Source: Chitinophagaceae bacterium
GTDB lineage: Bacteria > Bacteroidota > Bacteroidia > Chitinophagales > Chitinophagaceae
Reading direction: 5' to 3'
DNA: 64,000 nucleotides
Assembly (NCBI GenBank): GCA_016721725.1
Contig: JADKHN010000001.1
Location: 310,001 to 374,000, forward strand
The position numbers were made by a program, and so were the translations under genes. Shown here piece after piece: positions 50,691-58,290 of the stretch; the first letter of the stretch is position 1; each line of letters starts with the position of its first letter. Under the pieces are notes generated by a model. That model ran no database searches, was not told where the DNA came from, and saw nothing but the letters and a program-made list of their open reading frames with translations.

Positions 50691-51185
50691 ATGAAAGCGA
50701 TCATTTACGCCGGTATCGGCCTGTTCTCCGTTGCATCGGTTTACGGCATTGCGGATTATTTCCAATCCCGGAAAAGCGGCAAGCTCGATGGCCTTTACCA
50801 GGAAGAAAAAATGCCTGAAGAAAACCGATCTGAACAAAAGACTCCATTTGCTTTGCCCGTATCCACCAAGACTGAGCTGAGTACTGGTGAGCGCAATTCC
50901 AAGATCAACGTGGTGAAATTAAAGAAGGCCCGGATGCCGGAAAAAAAGATCCGCCTGGAAGATTTTTCCAGGGGCAGGATCGAAGAGCCGGTGAAGATGG
51001 AGATGATACTGGAGTCTAAGGCCAAAGAGATCCTCGAAATGCAGCCAGAGAAGATCAAAGCGGATCTGCCGGAGGCCGAAAAGGCGACTGTTGAACCCGA
51101 AAGAAGGCTGAACCTGGAGATGTTTTCCCGGGCTCCTTTGAAAAAGTCAATGAAGCCGACAAAAAAGAAAGCCAAAATGGAATGA
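50691..51185 (+). CDS. Hypothetical protein with N-terminal anchor and repeated charged motif
   Basis: 164 residues, not recognised. An N-terminal hydrophobic stretch (AIIYAGIGLFSVASVYGIA) suggests a membrane anchor or signal. The remainder is highly charged (Lys/Glu) and probably disordered or helical. A motif recurs: IRLEDFSRGRIEEPVKME and LNLEMFSRAPLKKS, both as ...FSR.... It starts 16 bp after the DUF2306 gene and ends 9 bp before the convergent gldD stop. Composition is like a periplasm-facing tether, but this is only inference. Confidence 0.65.
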   Translation: MKAIIYAGIGLFSVASVYGIADYFQSRKSGKLDGLYQEEKMPEENRSEQKTPFALPVSTKTELSTGERNSKINVVKLKKARMPEKKIRLEDFSRGRIEEPVKMEMILESKAKEILEMQPEKIKADLPEAEKATVEPERRLNLEMFSRAPLKKSMKPTKKKAKME

Positions 51186-51194
51186 ACGACGGGA

Positions 51195-51899
51195 TTAATT
51201 TGAAGGCTGCATTTTCATTTGGGGCTGGTCGGTCCACCGGAAGGTATTGATCAGGTGATCGATGTCTTGCTGCAGGAAATCCAGTACTGGCCGCAGTGAA
51301 TCCGCATTCGGGGTGACATCGAAATATAAGGCGCCGCGGAAGAAATGGCGGGTCGTATCCGTCAGGTAGAACTGGCGGGCCGTGGCGGCATTACCACCAA
51401 CCCTGAAGAAGATGCCACTGACCCCGTTGGGCGTCATCATGAAACTGTCTCGAATGGAGGTGGCGATGGATTCGTTCTTGTTGGTGAGGGTAAAGGCGTC
51501 GTTCACCAGTTTGTCGAATATATTTATTCCGGACGAATCCCGGTAACTGCCATCGGGCTGTTTGATCTTAAAACTGGTTTCCCCCCCGATGACCTTATAA
51601 CTCAGGAATATCCTTCCGCCGAATTGCGGAAAATCGATATTGATCCAGTAAGGGTTTTCCGGATTGCTGTCGAAGAAAGTGCTGTCCTTGACCACCTGGG
51701 CATAGGCCGGGTATTCGAAGGAATAAGGATACCCTTCCTGTTGAAAGGTATCGTATTTACGATCGGGGAATTCGATCTTGAAATAGCCTCTTTTCTTTGA
51801 GGTATAGGCTGAGTTGCAGGCCGTGAAGATCAGGGAAATGCAGATCAGTCCGGACAGGATCGCTTTGGGTCCATATGTATTCACTCCCTTCATTGGCAT
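51195..51899 (-). CDS. gldD: Gliding motility lipoprotein GldD
   Basis: 234 residues. A lipoprotein signal with lipobox-like IFTAC is followed by SKKRGYFKIEFPDRKYDTFQ, the GldD hallmark, then YPYSFEYPAYAQV, NPYWINIDFPQFGGRIFLSYK and a C-terminal region (FRGALYFDVTPNADSLRPVL). GldD is needed for gliding in Flavobacterium johnsoniae and associates with T9SS function. It is the last gene of the mutY-ssb-gldE-gldD run, 42 bp after gldE. A start at 51893 is also possible. Confidence 0.93.
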   Translation of the reverse strand: MPMKGVNTYGPKAILSGLICISLIFTACNSAYTSKKRGYFKIEFPDRKYDTFQQEGYPYSFEYPAYAQVVKDSTFFDSNPENPYWINIDFPQFGGRIFLSYKVIGGETSFKIKQPDGSYRDSSGINIFDKLVNDAFTLTNKNESIATSIRDSFMMTPNGVSGIFFRVGGNAATARQFYLTDTTRHFFRGALYFDVTPNADSLRPVLDFLQQDIDHLINTFRWTDQPQMKMQPSN

Positions 51900-51941
51900 G
51901 TTGCTGTTGTTAAATTGGTTTTTGGTTTAACTCTTAACCGG

Positions 51942-53288
51942 TCAGGACAAATGATGGTCCCTGATGGTGACTTTTACCTTGTCGATCCGGTTCTTGTTTA
52001 TTTCAAGAGGTACAAAGATAAAGTCGCCATTGGGCACCTCTTCATTCACCTGGGGAAATTCACCGGCGATCTCCAGCACCAATCCGGCCAGCGAATCACT
52101 ATCGCCCCGAATGGTATCAAAAGTGTCAGCAGGGAGGTTCATGGCCTTGCAAACATCATTGATCATCGTCTTCCCTTCAAAGATATAGTTGAACTCATCG
52201 ATCTTACGGTTACTGCTTTCTTCGTCGTCGAATTCATCCTTGATCTCGCCGATGATCTCTTCCATCACATCTTCCAGGGTAACGATCCCAGAAGTTCCCC
52301 CGAATTCATCCACCACCACGGCAAAATGCATCCGCCGGTTCCTGAATTCCTGCAGCAGGTCTTCGATGAGTTTCTGTTCATGTACAAAGTACGGCTGGCG
52401 CATCAGCGTATGCCAGTTGAAATCCTCCGGTTCGTTCAGGTGGGGCAACATGTCCTTGGTATGGAGGATGCCCACCACTTCGTCCAGGTTGTTCCGGTAA
52501 ACCGGTAAACGGGAATAATGCAGTTCCTCGATCCGTTTTATCGTGTCATAAAAAGAGCTGCCGATATCGATACCGCTCACATCCAGGCGGGTTCGCATGA
52601 TCTGCTTGACAGTGGTGTCACCGAATTTACGGATCCCCTTCAAGATCTGTTTCTCCTCGCTGGTGGCCTCATGATCGGGCAGAAGATCGATGGCATAATC
52701 GAGATGGGCGCTGTCCATGGCCTCGGAATGCTCTGAGGAGAACCGTTTTTCGATACGGTCGCTATAGCGTACCATCCGTTTGCTGAACCGGTAAAAAAGG
52801 CTGTTGAAAATCTCAACCACCAGGGATGCAGTTGCGGCAAACCACACCTTATGATGGGTAGCCCAGACCTTGGGCAATACTTCGGCAAAAAGGAGCAGCA
52901 AAAAAGCCACGGCGCAAACCTTAATGAGAAATACCGCCCAGAAACTGAAATGAAATGGCGTGATCCAGTCATCGATCAGGATATTGGAGATAAGAACGAT
53001 GCCTATGTTGACGAAACTGTTGGTGATGAGCATGGCGCCCAACAGGGTCTTCGGTTGTTCCAGCAGACTCACGATACGCCGGTAGGCAGGCTGCTGCTTT
53101 GTTTTAAGCACATTGATGTCCTTGTAGGTAAGGGAAAAGAAGGCTACTTCGGATCCGGCCATCAAAAAGGAAATGGTGAATAGTAAAACCACCAGGAAGA
53201 TCAGAACGACAGATGCCGCAGGTGTTATGGCCAGTAGTGAAAACGGAGTGAATAAGAGACCCGTGACCGAATGATAATCCAAGACCAT
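51942..53288 (-). CDS. gldE: Gliding motility-associated protein GldE (CNNM/HlyC family)
   Basis: 448 residues: an N-terminal DUF21 domain with about four TM helices (VLIFLVVLLFTISFLMAGSE with the AGSEVAFFSLT motif), a pair of CBS domains (TRLDVSGIDIGSSFYDTI, HYSRLPVYRNNLDEVVGILH; FVHEQKLIEDLLQEFRNRR, AVVVDEFGGTSGIVTLEDV) and a C-terminal CorC_HlyC domain (SLAGLVLEIAGEFPQVNEEV). These are transporter-like proteins with nucleotide-binding CBS units. In F. johnsoniae GldE acts with GldD in gliding and type IX secretion. Confidence 0.93.
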   Translation of the reverse strand: MVLDYHSVTGLLFTPFSLLAITPAASVVLIFLVVLLFTISFLMAGSEVAFFSLTYKDINVLKTKQQPAYRRIVSLLEQPKTLLGAMLITNSFVNIGIVLISNILIDDWITPFHFSFWAVFLIKVCAVAFLLLLFAEVLPKVWATHHKVWFAATASLVVEIFNSLFYRFSKRMVRYSDRIEKRFSSEHSEAMDSAHLDYAIDLLPDHEATSEEKQILKGIRKFGDTTVKQIMRTRLDVSGIDIGSSFYDTIKRIEELHYSRLPVYRNNLDEVVGILHTKDMLPHLNEPEDFNWHTLMRQPYFVHEQKLIEDLLQEFRNRRMHFAVVVDEFGGTSGIVTLEDVMEEIIGEIKDEFDDEESSNRKIDEFNYIFEGKTMINDVCKAMNLPADTFDTIRGDSDSLAGLVLEIAGEFPQVNEEVPNGDFIFVPLEINKNRIDKVKVTIRDHHLS

Positions 53289-53335
53289 GAATTTAGGTAT
53301 AAAATGTTGCCCGCGAAGAGGGCTGAACCAGCCGG

Positions 53336-53767
53336 TTAAAACGGCAGCCTTTCCGATCCGTCATCAACCGGGGGAAGGTCCGCGCCACCAATCCCTTCAA
53401 TGCCTTCGATCCCCGCTGCGGGATTGCTTCCATCTGTCCTTTTATCCAGCATGATGAGGTTATCCCCGACTATTTCTGTAGCGAATTTCTTATTGCCGTC
53501 CTTATCTTCCCAACTCCTCGTTTTCAAACGTCCTTCGATATAGACCAGGCTGCCCTTGTGCAGGTATTTCTGGGCCAGTTCAGCCAGCCCCCGCCAAAGC
53601 ACAACGGTATGCCACTCTGTTTGTGAGATCAGCTTCCCGCTGCGGTCCTTATAGGTCTCGGTAGTGGCTAAGGAGAACTTGGCCACCGCGATATTACCTT
53701 CCAGGAATTGCATATCCGGGTCTTTGCCCAGATTCCCGATCAGCATGACCCTGTTAACGCCTCGCAT
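53336..53767 (-). CDS. ssb: Single-stranded DNA-binding protein
   Basis: 143 residues from ATG 53767, where the OB-fold starts (RGVNRVMLIGNLGKDPDMQF). The longer open frame to 53857 adds non-homologous residues. Landmarks are TETYKDRSGKLISQTEWHTVV, LAQKYLHKGSLVYIEGRL and SWEDKDGNKKF. The acidic tail ends DDGSERLPF, a variant of the usual DDxxPF tip that recruits repair and replication proteins. It sits between mutY and gldE on the same strand. Confidence 0.94.
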   Translation of the reverse strand: MRGVNRVMLIGNLGKDPDMQFLEGNIAVAKFSLATTETYKDRSGKLISQTEWHTVVLWRGLAELAQKYLHKGSLVYIEGRLKTRSWEDKDGNKKFATEIVGDNLIMLDKRTDGSNPAAGIEGIEGIGGADLPPVDDGSERLPF

Positions 53768-53899
53768 AATTTTCCGGTTTAGTAATGTTGTGCCTGATGG
53801 CAACTTTAGCCAGACAAATTTAAAGATACAAATTAATCCTGCAAATACCCCCTGCAATTTTCCAAGCCGAAATGCCCGTTCACAGGGATTTTGGGCCGA

Positions 53900-54967
53900 T
53901 CAACCTATACTTTTAAAGTAGTGCGTGATCAGTTTGGGAAAGGGAAGTTTCAGCAGAGCGGAGGGTTTAACGGCTCGGTAACCCGGTATGGAAACCGGAC
54001 TGTTGGAACGCAGTTCAATGAAACGGGCTGTGATGGTCTGATGGGTCAGTTGCTGGATATGAGTTTCTGATATCCCGGTGACCCGGCAGGTGGCCAGCCC
54101 TGTCTTGTCCGGGATAAATGTCAGTTTCTTCAACCGGGACATGCTGACCGGCCTGTTTTCCTCAAATAACACGAATTCATAAAGGTCTTTCCAGACATCC
54201 TGACCCTTTCTTTTCCGCACATATACCTTATCGTTATACCGGATCACCAGGTAATAGAAATAACGTTCGATACGCTCCGGCTTCTTCCCTTTTACCGGCA
54301 AAGCGGCTATCCTGTCCTTCAGGTATGCTGTACAATGGATTTTCAGTGGGCATTGATCACAGGAAGGCAGCCTTGGTTTGCAGATCACCGCTCCCAGGTC
54401 CATGATCGCCTGGTTAAAACTGCCCGGTCGCTTTTTATCGATCAGCCTGTTGGCCAGGTCACTGAAGTTTTTTTTCCCGGAGGCAGTATCGATGGGTTCG
54501 GTGATGCCAAAAAAACGGGACAATACCCGGAATACATTGCCATCAACCACGGCATGAGGCAGGTTAAATGCAAAGGAGGAAATGGCTGCTGCGGTATAGG
54601 GCCCAACACCGGGCAACGCTAAAATACACTCATAAGATGCCGGGAATACATTCTCCATTTCAGTATGGATCAACCTGGCAGCCCTGATCAGATTCCTGCA
54701 ACGCGTATAATATCCCAATCCTTCCCATAATTTAAAGACCTTGTCATCAGCAGCTTTGGCCAGCTTTTCAACAGTCGGGAATGCCTTGATGAACCGGTGA
54801 TAATAACCGGTTCCCTGTTCAACACGGGTTTGCTGCAGGATGATCTCACTAATCCAGATCCGGTAAGGGTCATGCTCCCCTTTCCAGGGCATATCCCGTT
54901 TATTATCAACCCGATGCCAATACATGAGGCGGTCGGTAAAAAAAATATCCTTCTCTTTCTGATTCAT
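53900..54967 (-). CDS. mutY: A/G-specific adenine glycosylase MutY
   Basis: 355 residues from ATG 54967 (the open frame to 55072 adds unrelated residues). The HhH-GPD core holds EIILQQTRVEQGTGYYHRF with the catalytic Glu region, GLGYYTRCRNL, LPGVGPYTAAAI and the catalytic Asp in VVDGNVFRVLSR. The [4Fe-4S] ligands read CKPRLPSCDQCPLKIHC. A C-terminal NUDIX-like domain recognises 8-oxoG. MutY removes A opposite 8-oxoguanine. It is divergent from the HU gene; the ssb start is 132 bp downstream. Confidence 0.95.
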   Translation of the reverse strand: MNQKEKDIFFTDRLMYWHRVDNKRDMPWKGEHDPYRIWISEIILQQTRVEQGTGYYHRFIKAFPTVEKLAKAADDKVFKLWEGLGYYTRCRNLIRAARLIHTEMENVFPASYECILALPGVGPYTAAAISSFAFNLPHAVVDGNVFRVLSRFFGITEPIDTASGKKNFSDLANRLIDKKRPGSFNQAIMDLGAVICKPRLPSCDQCPLKIHCTAYLKDRIAALPVKGKKPERIERYFYYLVIRYNDKVYVRKRKGQDVWKDLYEFVLFEENRPVSMSRLKKLTFIPDKTGLATCRVTGISETHIQQLTHQTITARFIELRSNSPVSIPGYRAVKPSALLKLPFPKLITHYFKSIG

Positions 54968-55102
54968 ATTTCCTGGCTTTTTTTCAGCCACATCCGGAAT
55001 AATTTGCCTATAACTAATTGAATTTCTTATGCTTATAAAAAACAACGGGCACTGATGACATCTTTTTTCCAATTACAAAGTACTTGATAATCACCAACTT
55101 AA

Positions 55103-55133
55103 TTTGATTTTTCAAAAATTTGTTGTATTTTTC
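55103..55133 (+). promoter_or_regulatory. Promoter of the HU-family gene
   Basis: TTTG at 55103-55106 and TATTTTTC at 55126-55133, separated by exactly 19 bp, match the Bacteroidota TTTG-N19-TAnnTTTG promoter except for the last base. The start codon is at 55162, leaving a leader of about 20-25 nt. This is the best promoter match seen in the window. Confidence 0.65.
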
Positions 55134-55161
55134 TAATACAAACCTTTTAAAATTTATTAAC

Positions 55162-55485
55162 ATGAGAAAAGCCGATCTGATAAATCAAATTTCCGATAAA
55201 ACCGGCATTCCAAAAGTTGACGTGCTGGTAACACTGGAAACCATGTTCAAAGAAGTTAAAAATTCGCTGGCAGCCGGTGAGAATATATACATCAGGGGCT
55301 TTGGCAGCTTCATTACAAAGAAAAGAGCCGCCAAGATCGGTCGCAACATTAAAAAGAATGTAGCGGTTGAAATACCCGAACACTTTATTCCGGCTTTCAA
55401 ACCAGCCAAAGAATTCATGCAGGAGATCAAGGCTTCCAAGAACATCAAAGAAAGTACAGAAAAAATTGATGAAAACGAAGACTAA
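55162..55485 (+). CDS. HU/IHF-family DNA-binding protein
   Basis: 107 residues from ATG 55162; an upstream ATG (55120) falls in the promoter region. It begins RKADLINQISDKTGIPKVDV, has the DNA-binding arm in NIYIRGFGSFITKKRAAKIG and NIKKNVAVEIPEHFIPAFKP, and then a charged tail (NIKESTEKIDENED) not found in short HU proteins. HU-type dimers bend and compact DNA. It is divergent from mutY. Confidence 0.93.
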   Translation: MRKADLINQISDKTGIPKVDVLVTLETMFKEVKNSLAAGENIYIRGFGSFITKKRAAKIGRNIKKNVAVEIPEHFIPAFKPAKEFMQEIKASKNIKESTEKIDENED

Positions 55486-55532
55486 TGTAACTTTGCCGCC
55501 CTGCTCATGAACGGCAGGATTAAATCATACCG

Positions 55533-56378
55533 GTGAAGAAACAAATCATCCTTTCGCTTTCTGGCTTGTTGCTGGTGCTAGTATTGTTCTTTTTTGGAAG
55601 AACCTTACCTCCTAAATCGAAAATGCCCGTTAGTCCCCCGCTAACAAGTAAGGCATTCAATATCAATGAGTTGATAAGTGAAATCAAATCTAAGTTACCC
55701 CCCAACCAGGTGCTTGCGCTGGACAATCTGGAGAACAGCGTCAAACGAGGTGATATCCAACAACAGCAGGTTGTGAATCAAACCCGCCTCGCTAATTTCT
55801 GGAAAGACAGCATTCATGCCTTTGAACCTTATGCCTATTATTTGGCCGAAGCGGCTAAATTGGATAAGTCAGAAAAAAACCTCACCTTTGCAGCCCAATT
55901 ATTTTTAGACAACCTGAGGGGGGAATCGGACGAAGCCAAACTGAACTGGAAAGCCGAAGAGGCGATCACCCTGTTCACCATGGCTCAGGAACTGAACCCA
56001 GGTAGCGATGATCTGAAAGTGGGACTGGCCAGTTGCTATATCTATGGCAAGGGCAGGATCGGCGGACCGGCAGAGACCATGAAGGGGATCACCCAGTTAC
56101 TGGAAGTGGTTCGCAGGGATTCTTCCAACATGAAGGCCCAGTTGGTTTTGGGAGTGGGCGGATTGGTCAGCGGGCAATACGACAAGGCGATCGACCGTTT
56201 CCAGAAGGTGATCAAGGCCGAACCCAATAACCTGGAAGCCATCGCCTTTTTAGCTGACTCGTATGCGGCCAAGGGAGATAAGACCGAAGCCGTAAAATGG
56301 TACACGTTGAGTAAAAAGATGGCCAATAACCCCCAGTATAGCCTGGAAGTGGATGAAAGGATCAAGCAACTAAGATAA
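55533..56378 (+). CDS. TPR-repeat protein with N-terminal membrane anchor
   Basis: 281 residues. The start is GTG at 55533, since the only nearby ATG (55507) runs to a stop at 55534-55536. An N-terminal helix (IILSLSGLLLVLVLFFFG) is a membrane anchor, and the C-terminal half holds several TPR units (AITLFTMAQELNPGSDDLKV, YDKAIDRFQKVIKAEPNNLE, DKTEAVKWYTLSKKMANN). Such proteins are usually scaffolds facing the periplasm; partners are unknown. It lies 47 bp after the HU gene. Confidence 0.82.
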   Translation: MKKQIILSLSGLLLVLVLFFFGRTLPPKSKMPVSPPLTSKAFNINELISEIKSKLPPNQVLALDNLENSVKRGDIQQQQVVNQTRLANFWKDSIHAFEPYAYYLAEAAKLDKSEKNLTFAAQLFLDNLRGESDEAKLNWKAEEAITLFTMAQELNPGSDDLKVGLASCYIYGKGRIGGPAETMKGITQLLEVVRRDSSNMKAQLVLGVGGLVSGQYDKAIDRFQKVIKAEPNNLEAIAFLADSYAAKGDKTEAVKWYTLSKKMANNPQYSLEVDERIKQLR

Positions 56379-56441
56379 AACCGGTTCAGACCGGCCGAAA
56401 TATTTTTTAAATCATTTTTCTTAAACAAAAAAGACTAGGAT

Positions 56442-56531
56442 ATGCCTTGTGGTAAAAAAAGAAAACGTCATAAGATTGCTACTCACAAGCGTAAGAAGCG
56501 CTTGAGAAAGAACCGTCATAAGAAGAAGTAA
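56442..56531 (+). CDS. 29-residue basic protein, bL38/AURKAIP1-COX24 type
   Basis: A very short ORF reading PCGKKRKRHKIATHKRKKR and then LRKNRHKKK after the initial Met. About two thirds of the residues are Lys, Arg or His. It matches the tiny Bacteroidota AURKAIP1/COX24-domain protein, which I recall being reported as ribosomal protein bL38 in the Flavobacterium johnsoniae ribosome structure. It usually precedes rng, as here. A hairpin with a short T tail follows at 56546. Confidence 0.8.
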   Translation: MPCGKKRKRHKIATHKRKKRLRKNRHKKK

Positions 56532-56545
56532 TTTTTTTCTTACCG

Positions 56546-56575
56546 GTGCCGGAATCCTCTTCCGGCACACATTTT
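56546..56575 (+). terminator. Intrinsic terminator after the bL38-like gene
   Basis: A 9-bp perfect stem (GTGCCGGAA/TTCCGGCAC) with a 5-nt loop, followed by ACATTTT. The tail is short, so termination may be partial. It lies 15 bp past the stop codon. Confidence 0.6.
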
Positions 56576-56663
56576 AGCTACATACACAACTGTATAGTAA
56601 AACAGTGGTGCATGTAGCATATGTTTTCCTTCCATGATGTGATGGTCTCTAAAAAATCAACGA

Positions 56664-58217
56664 TTGACCAAGGAACTGATTATAAATGCTGCCCCGCAGG
56701 GCGTCGAAATAGCCCTGCTTGAAGATAAAAGGCTCGTGGAGCTGCACAGTGAAAAAGCTGATGCCAGTTTCGGAGTGGGCGACCTGTATCTCGGAAAGGT
56801 AAAAAAACTGATCCCCGGACTGAATGCCGCCTTCATTGATGTCGGTTTTGAAAAAGACGCATTCCTGCATTATACCGATCTAAGCCCTTACGTCCGGTCC
56901 ATCCTGAAATTCACTCATGAAGCCATTCATGACAAATCTGAACAGGGCGCCGATTTTTCAAAATTCAAGGTAGAGCCTGAGATCGTCAAGACCGGCAAGA
57001 TCGCTGAAGTGCTCAGCGGCAGGCCCAATGTACTGGTACAGATCCTGAAAGAACCCATTGCTGCCAAGGGCCCGCGCCTCAGTTGTGAACTGTCCCTTCC
57101 CGGCAGGTTCGTGGTTGTAACCCCCTTCAACGACATCATCGCCATATCCCGGAAGATCCATTCGTCTGAAGAAAGAAAGAGACTTCACAAGATCATCGAA
57201 GCCATCAAGCCCAAAAACCTGGGTGTCATCGTACGTACCGCCGCTGAAGGCAAACATACCGCCGAATTACACGAAGATCTCCTGAGCCTGGTGGCCACCT
57301 GGAAAACGATCCAGACCAACCTGAAGGGCTCAGTACCTCCGGCCAAGATATTGAGCGAACAGGGCAAGACCACCAGCATTTTACGCGACCTGCTCAATGA
57401 AGATTTCAACCGGATCGTGGTCAACGATAAGAATATTTTCAGCGATACGAAGAACTACATTCAACGCATCGCCCCCAATAAGACGGAGATCGTTTCCTAT
57501 TATAATAACGGTTCCCCCATTTTCGACAGTTTCGGCGTTACCAAACAGGTAAAGGCCTCTTTCGGTAAGACCGTGAACCTTTCCAGCGGCGCATACCTGA
57601 TCATCGAACACACCGAAGCCCTGCATGTCATTGATGTAAACAGCGGCTATAAGAGCGTAAGCAATAACCAGGAACAGAACGCGGTTGAAACAAACCTGGA
57701 GGCCGCGGAAGAGATCGCACGCCAACTCAGGCTGCGTGACCTTGGCGGTATCATCGTGGTCGACTTCATCGATATGAAGCTGGCCGAGAACAAGAAGAAA
57801 CTGGCCGATGCGATGGATCGCTTCATGCGGACCGACCGGGCCAAACACGCCGTATTGCCCATCAGCAAATTCGGGATCATGCAGATCACGCGTCAGCGCA
57901 TGAAACCCGAGATGAACATCAATACCAGCGAGATCTGCCCCAGTTGCAACGGCACCGGCAAGATCTCCTCCACCCTGATCCTGGAGGATGAGATCGAAAA
58001 AAACCTCAGCTATCTCATCATGCAAAAGCACAAAGGGTTGTCGGTGGAAATGCACCCGATCCTGCATGCCTACCTGACCAAAGGGTTTTTATTCACCTCC
58101 AAGCTGGCCAAATGGAGGCGGAAATACAAACAAAAGATCAAACTCACGCCCAATTCCAACTATCACCTCACCGAGTTTCATTTCTTCGACGACAGCGACG
58201 AAGAGATCAAACTCTGA
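56664..58217 (+). CDS. rng: Ribonuclease E/G family protein (RNase G)
   Basis: 517 residues. The start is TTG at 56664; the sequence TKELIINAAPQGVEIALLED is the normal N-terminus of Bacteroidota RNase G and there is no ATG upstream in frame. An S1-like domain (LYLGKVKKLIPGLNAAFIDVG), then the RNase H-like/DNase I-like catalytic part with HVIDVNSGYKSV and GIIVVDFIDM (metal-binding Asp residues). The zinc-link Cys pair reads CPSCNGTGK. It cleaves single-stranded RNA in rRNA maturation and mRNA decay. Confidence 0.95.
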   Translation: MTKELIINAAPQGVEIALLEDKRLVELHSEKADASFGVGDLYLGKVKKLIPGLNAAFIDVGFEKDAFLHYTDLSPYVRSILKFTHEAIHDKSEQGADFSKFKVEPEIVKTGKIAEVLSGRPNVLVQILKEPIAAKGPRLSCELSLPGRFVVVTPFNDIIAISRKIHSSEERKRLHKIIEAIKPKNLGVIVRTAAEGKHTAELHEDLLSLVATWKTIQTNLKGSVPPAKILSEQGKTTSILRDLLNEDFNRIVVNDKNIFSDTKNYIQRIAPNKTEIVSYYNNGSPIFDSFGVTKQVKASFGKTVNLSSGAYLIIEHTEALHVIDVNSGYKSVSNNQEQNAVETNLEAAEEIARQLRLRDLGGIIVVDFIDMKLAENKKKLADAMDRFMRTDRAKHAVLPISKFGIMQITRQRMKPEMNINTSEICPSCNGTGKISSTLILEDEIEKNLSYLIMQKHKGLSVEMHPILHAYLTKGFLFTSKLAKWRRKYKQKIKLTPNSNYHLTEFHFFDDSDEEIKL

Positions 58218-58247
58218 TCCATGGACTATCTTTCCCGGGGCAAAAAA

Positions 58248-58271
58248 AAATCCCCCGGATACCAGGGGATT
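58248..58271. terminator. Bidirectional terminator between rng and tig
   Basis: Stem AATCCCC/GGGGATT with a 9-nt loop, between convergent rng (+) and tig (-). On the minus strand it is followed by nine T, so it is strong for tig; on the plus strand the tail is not T-rich. Confidence 0.75.
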
Positions 58272-58290
58272 CAAGATCGTTGATCCGTTA

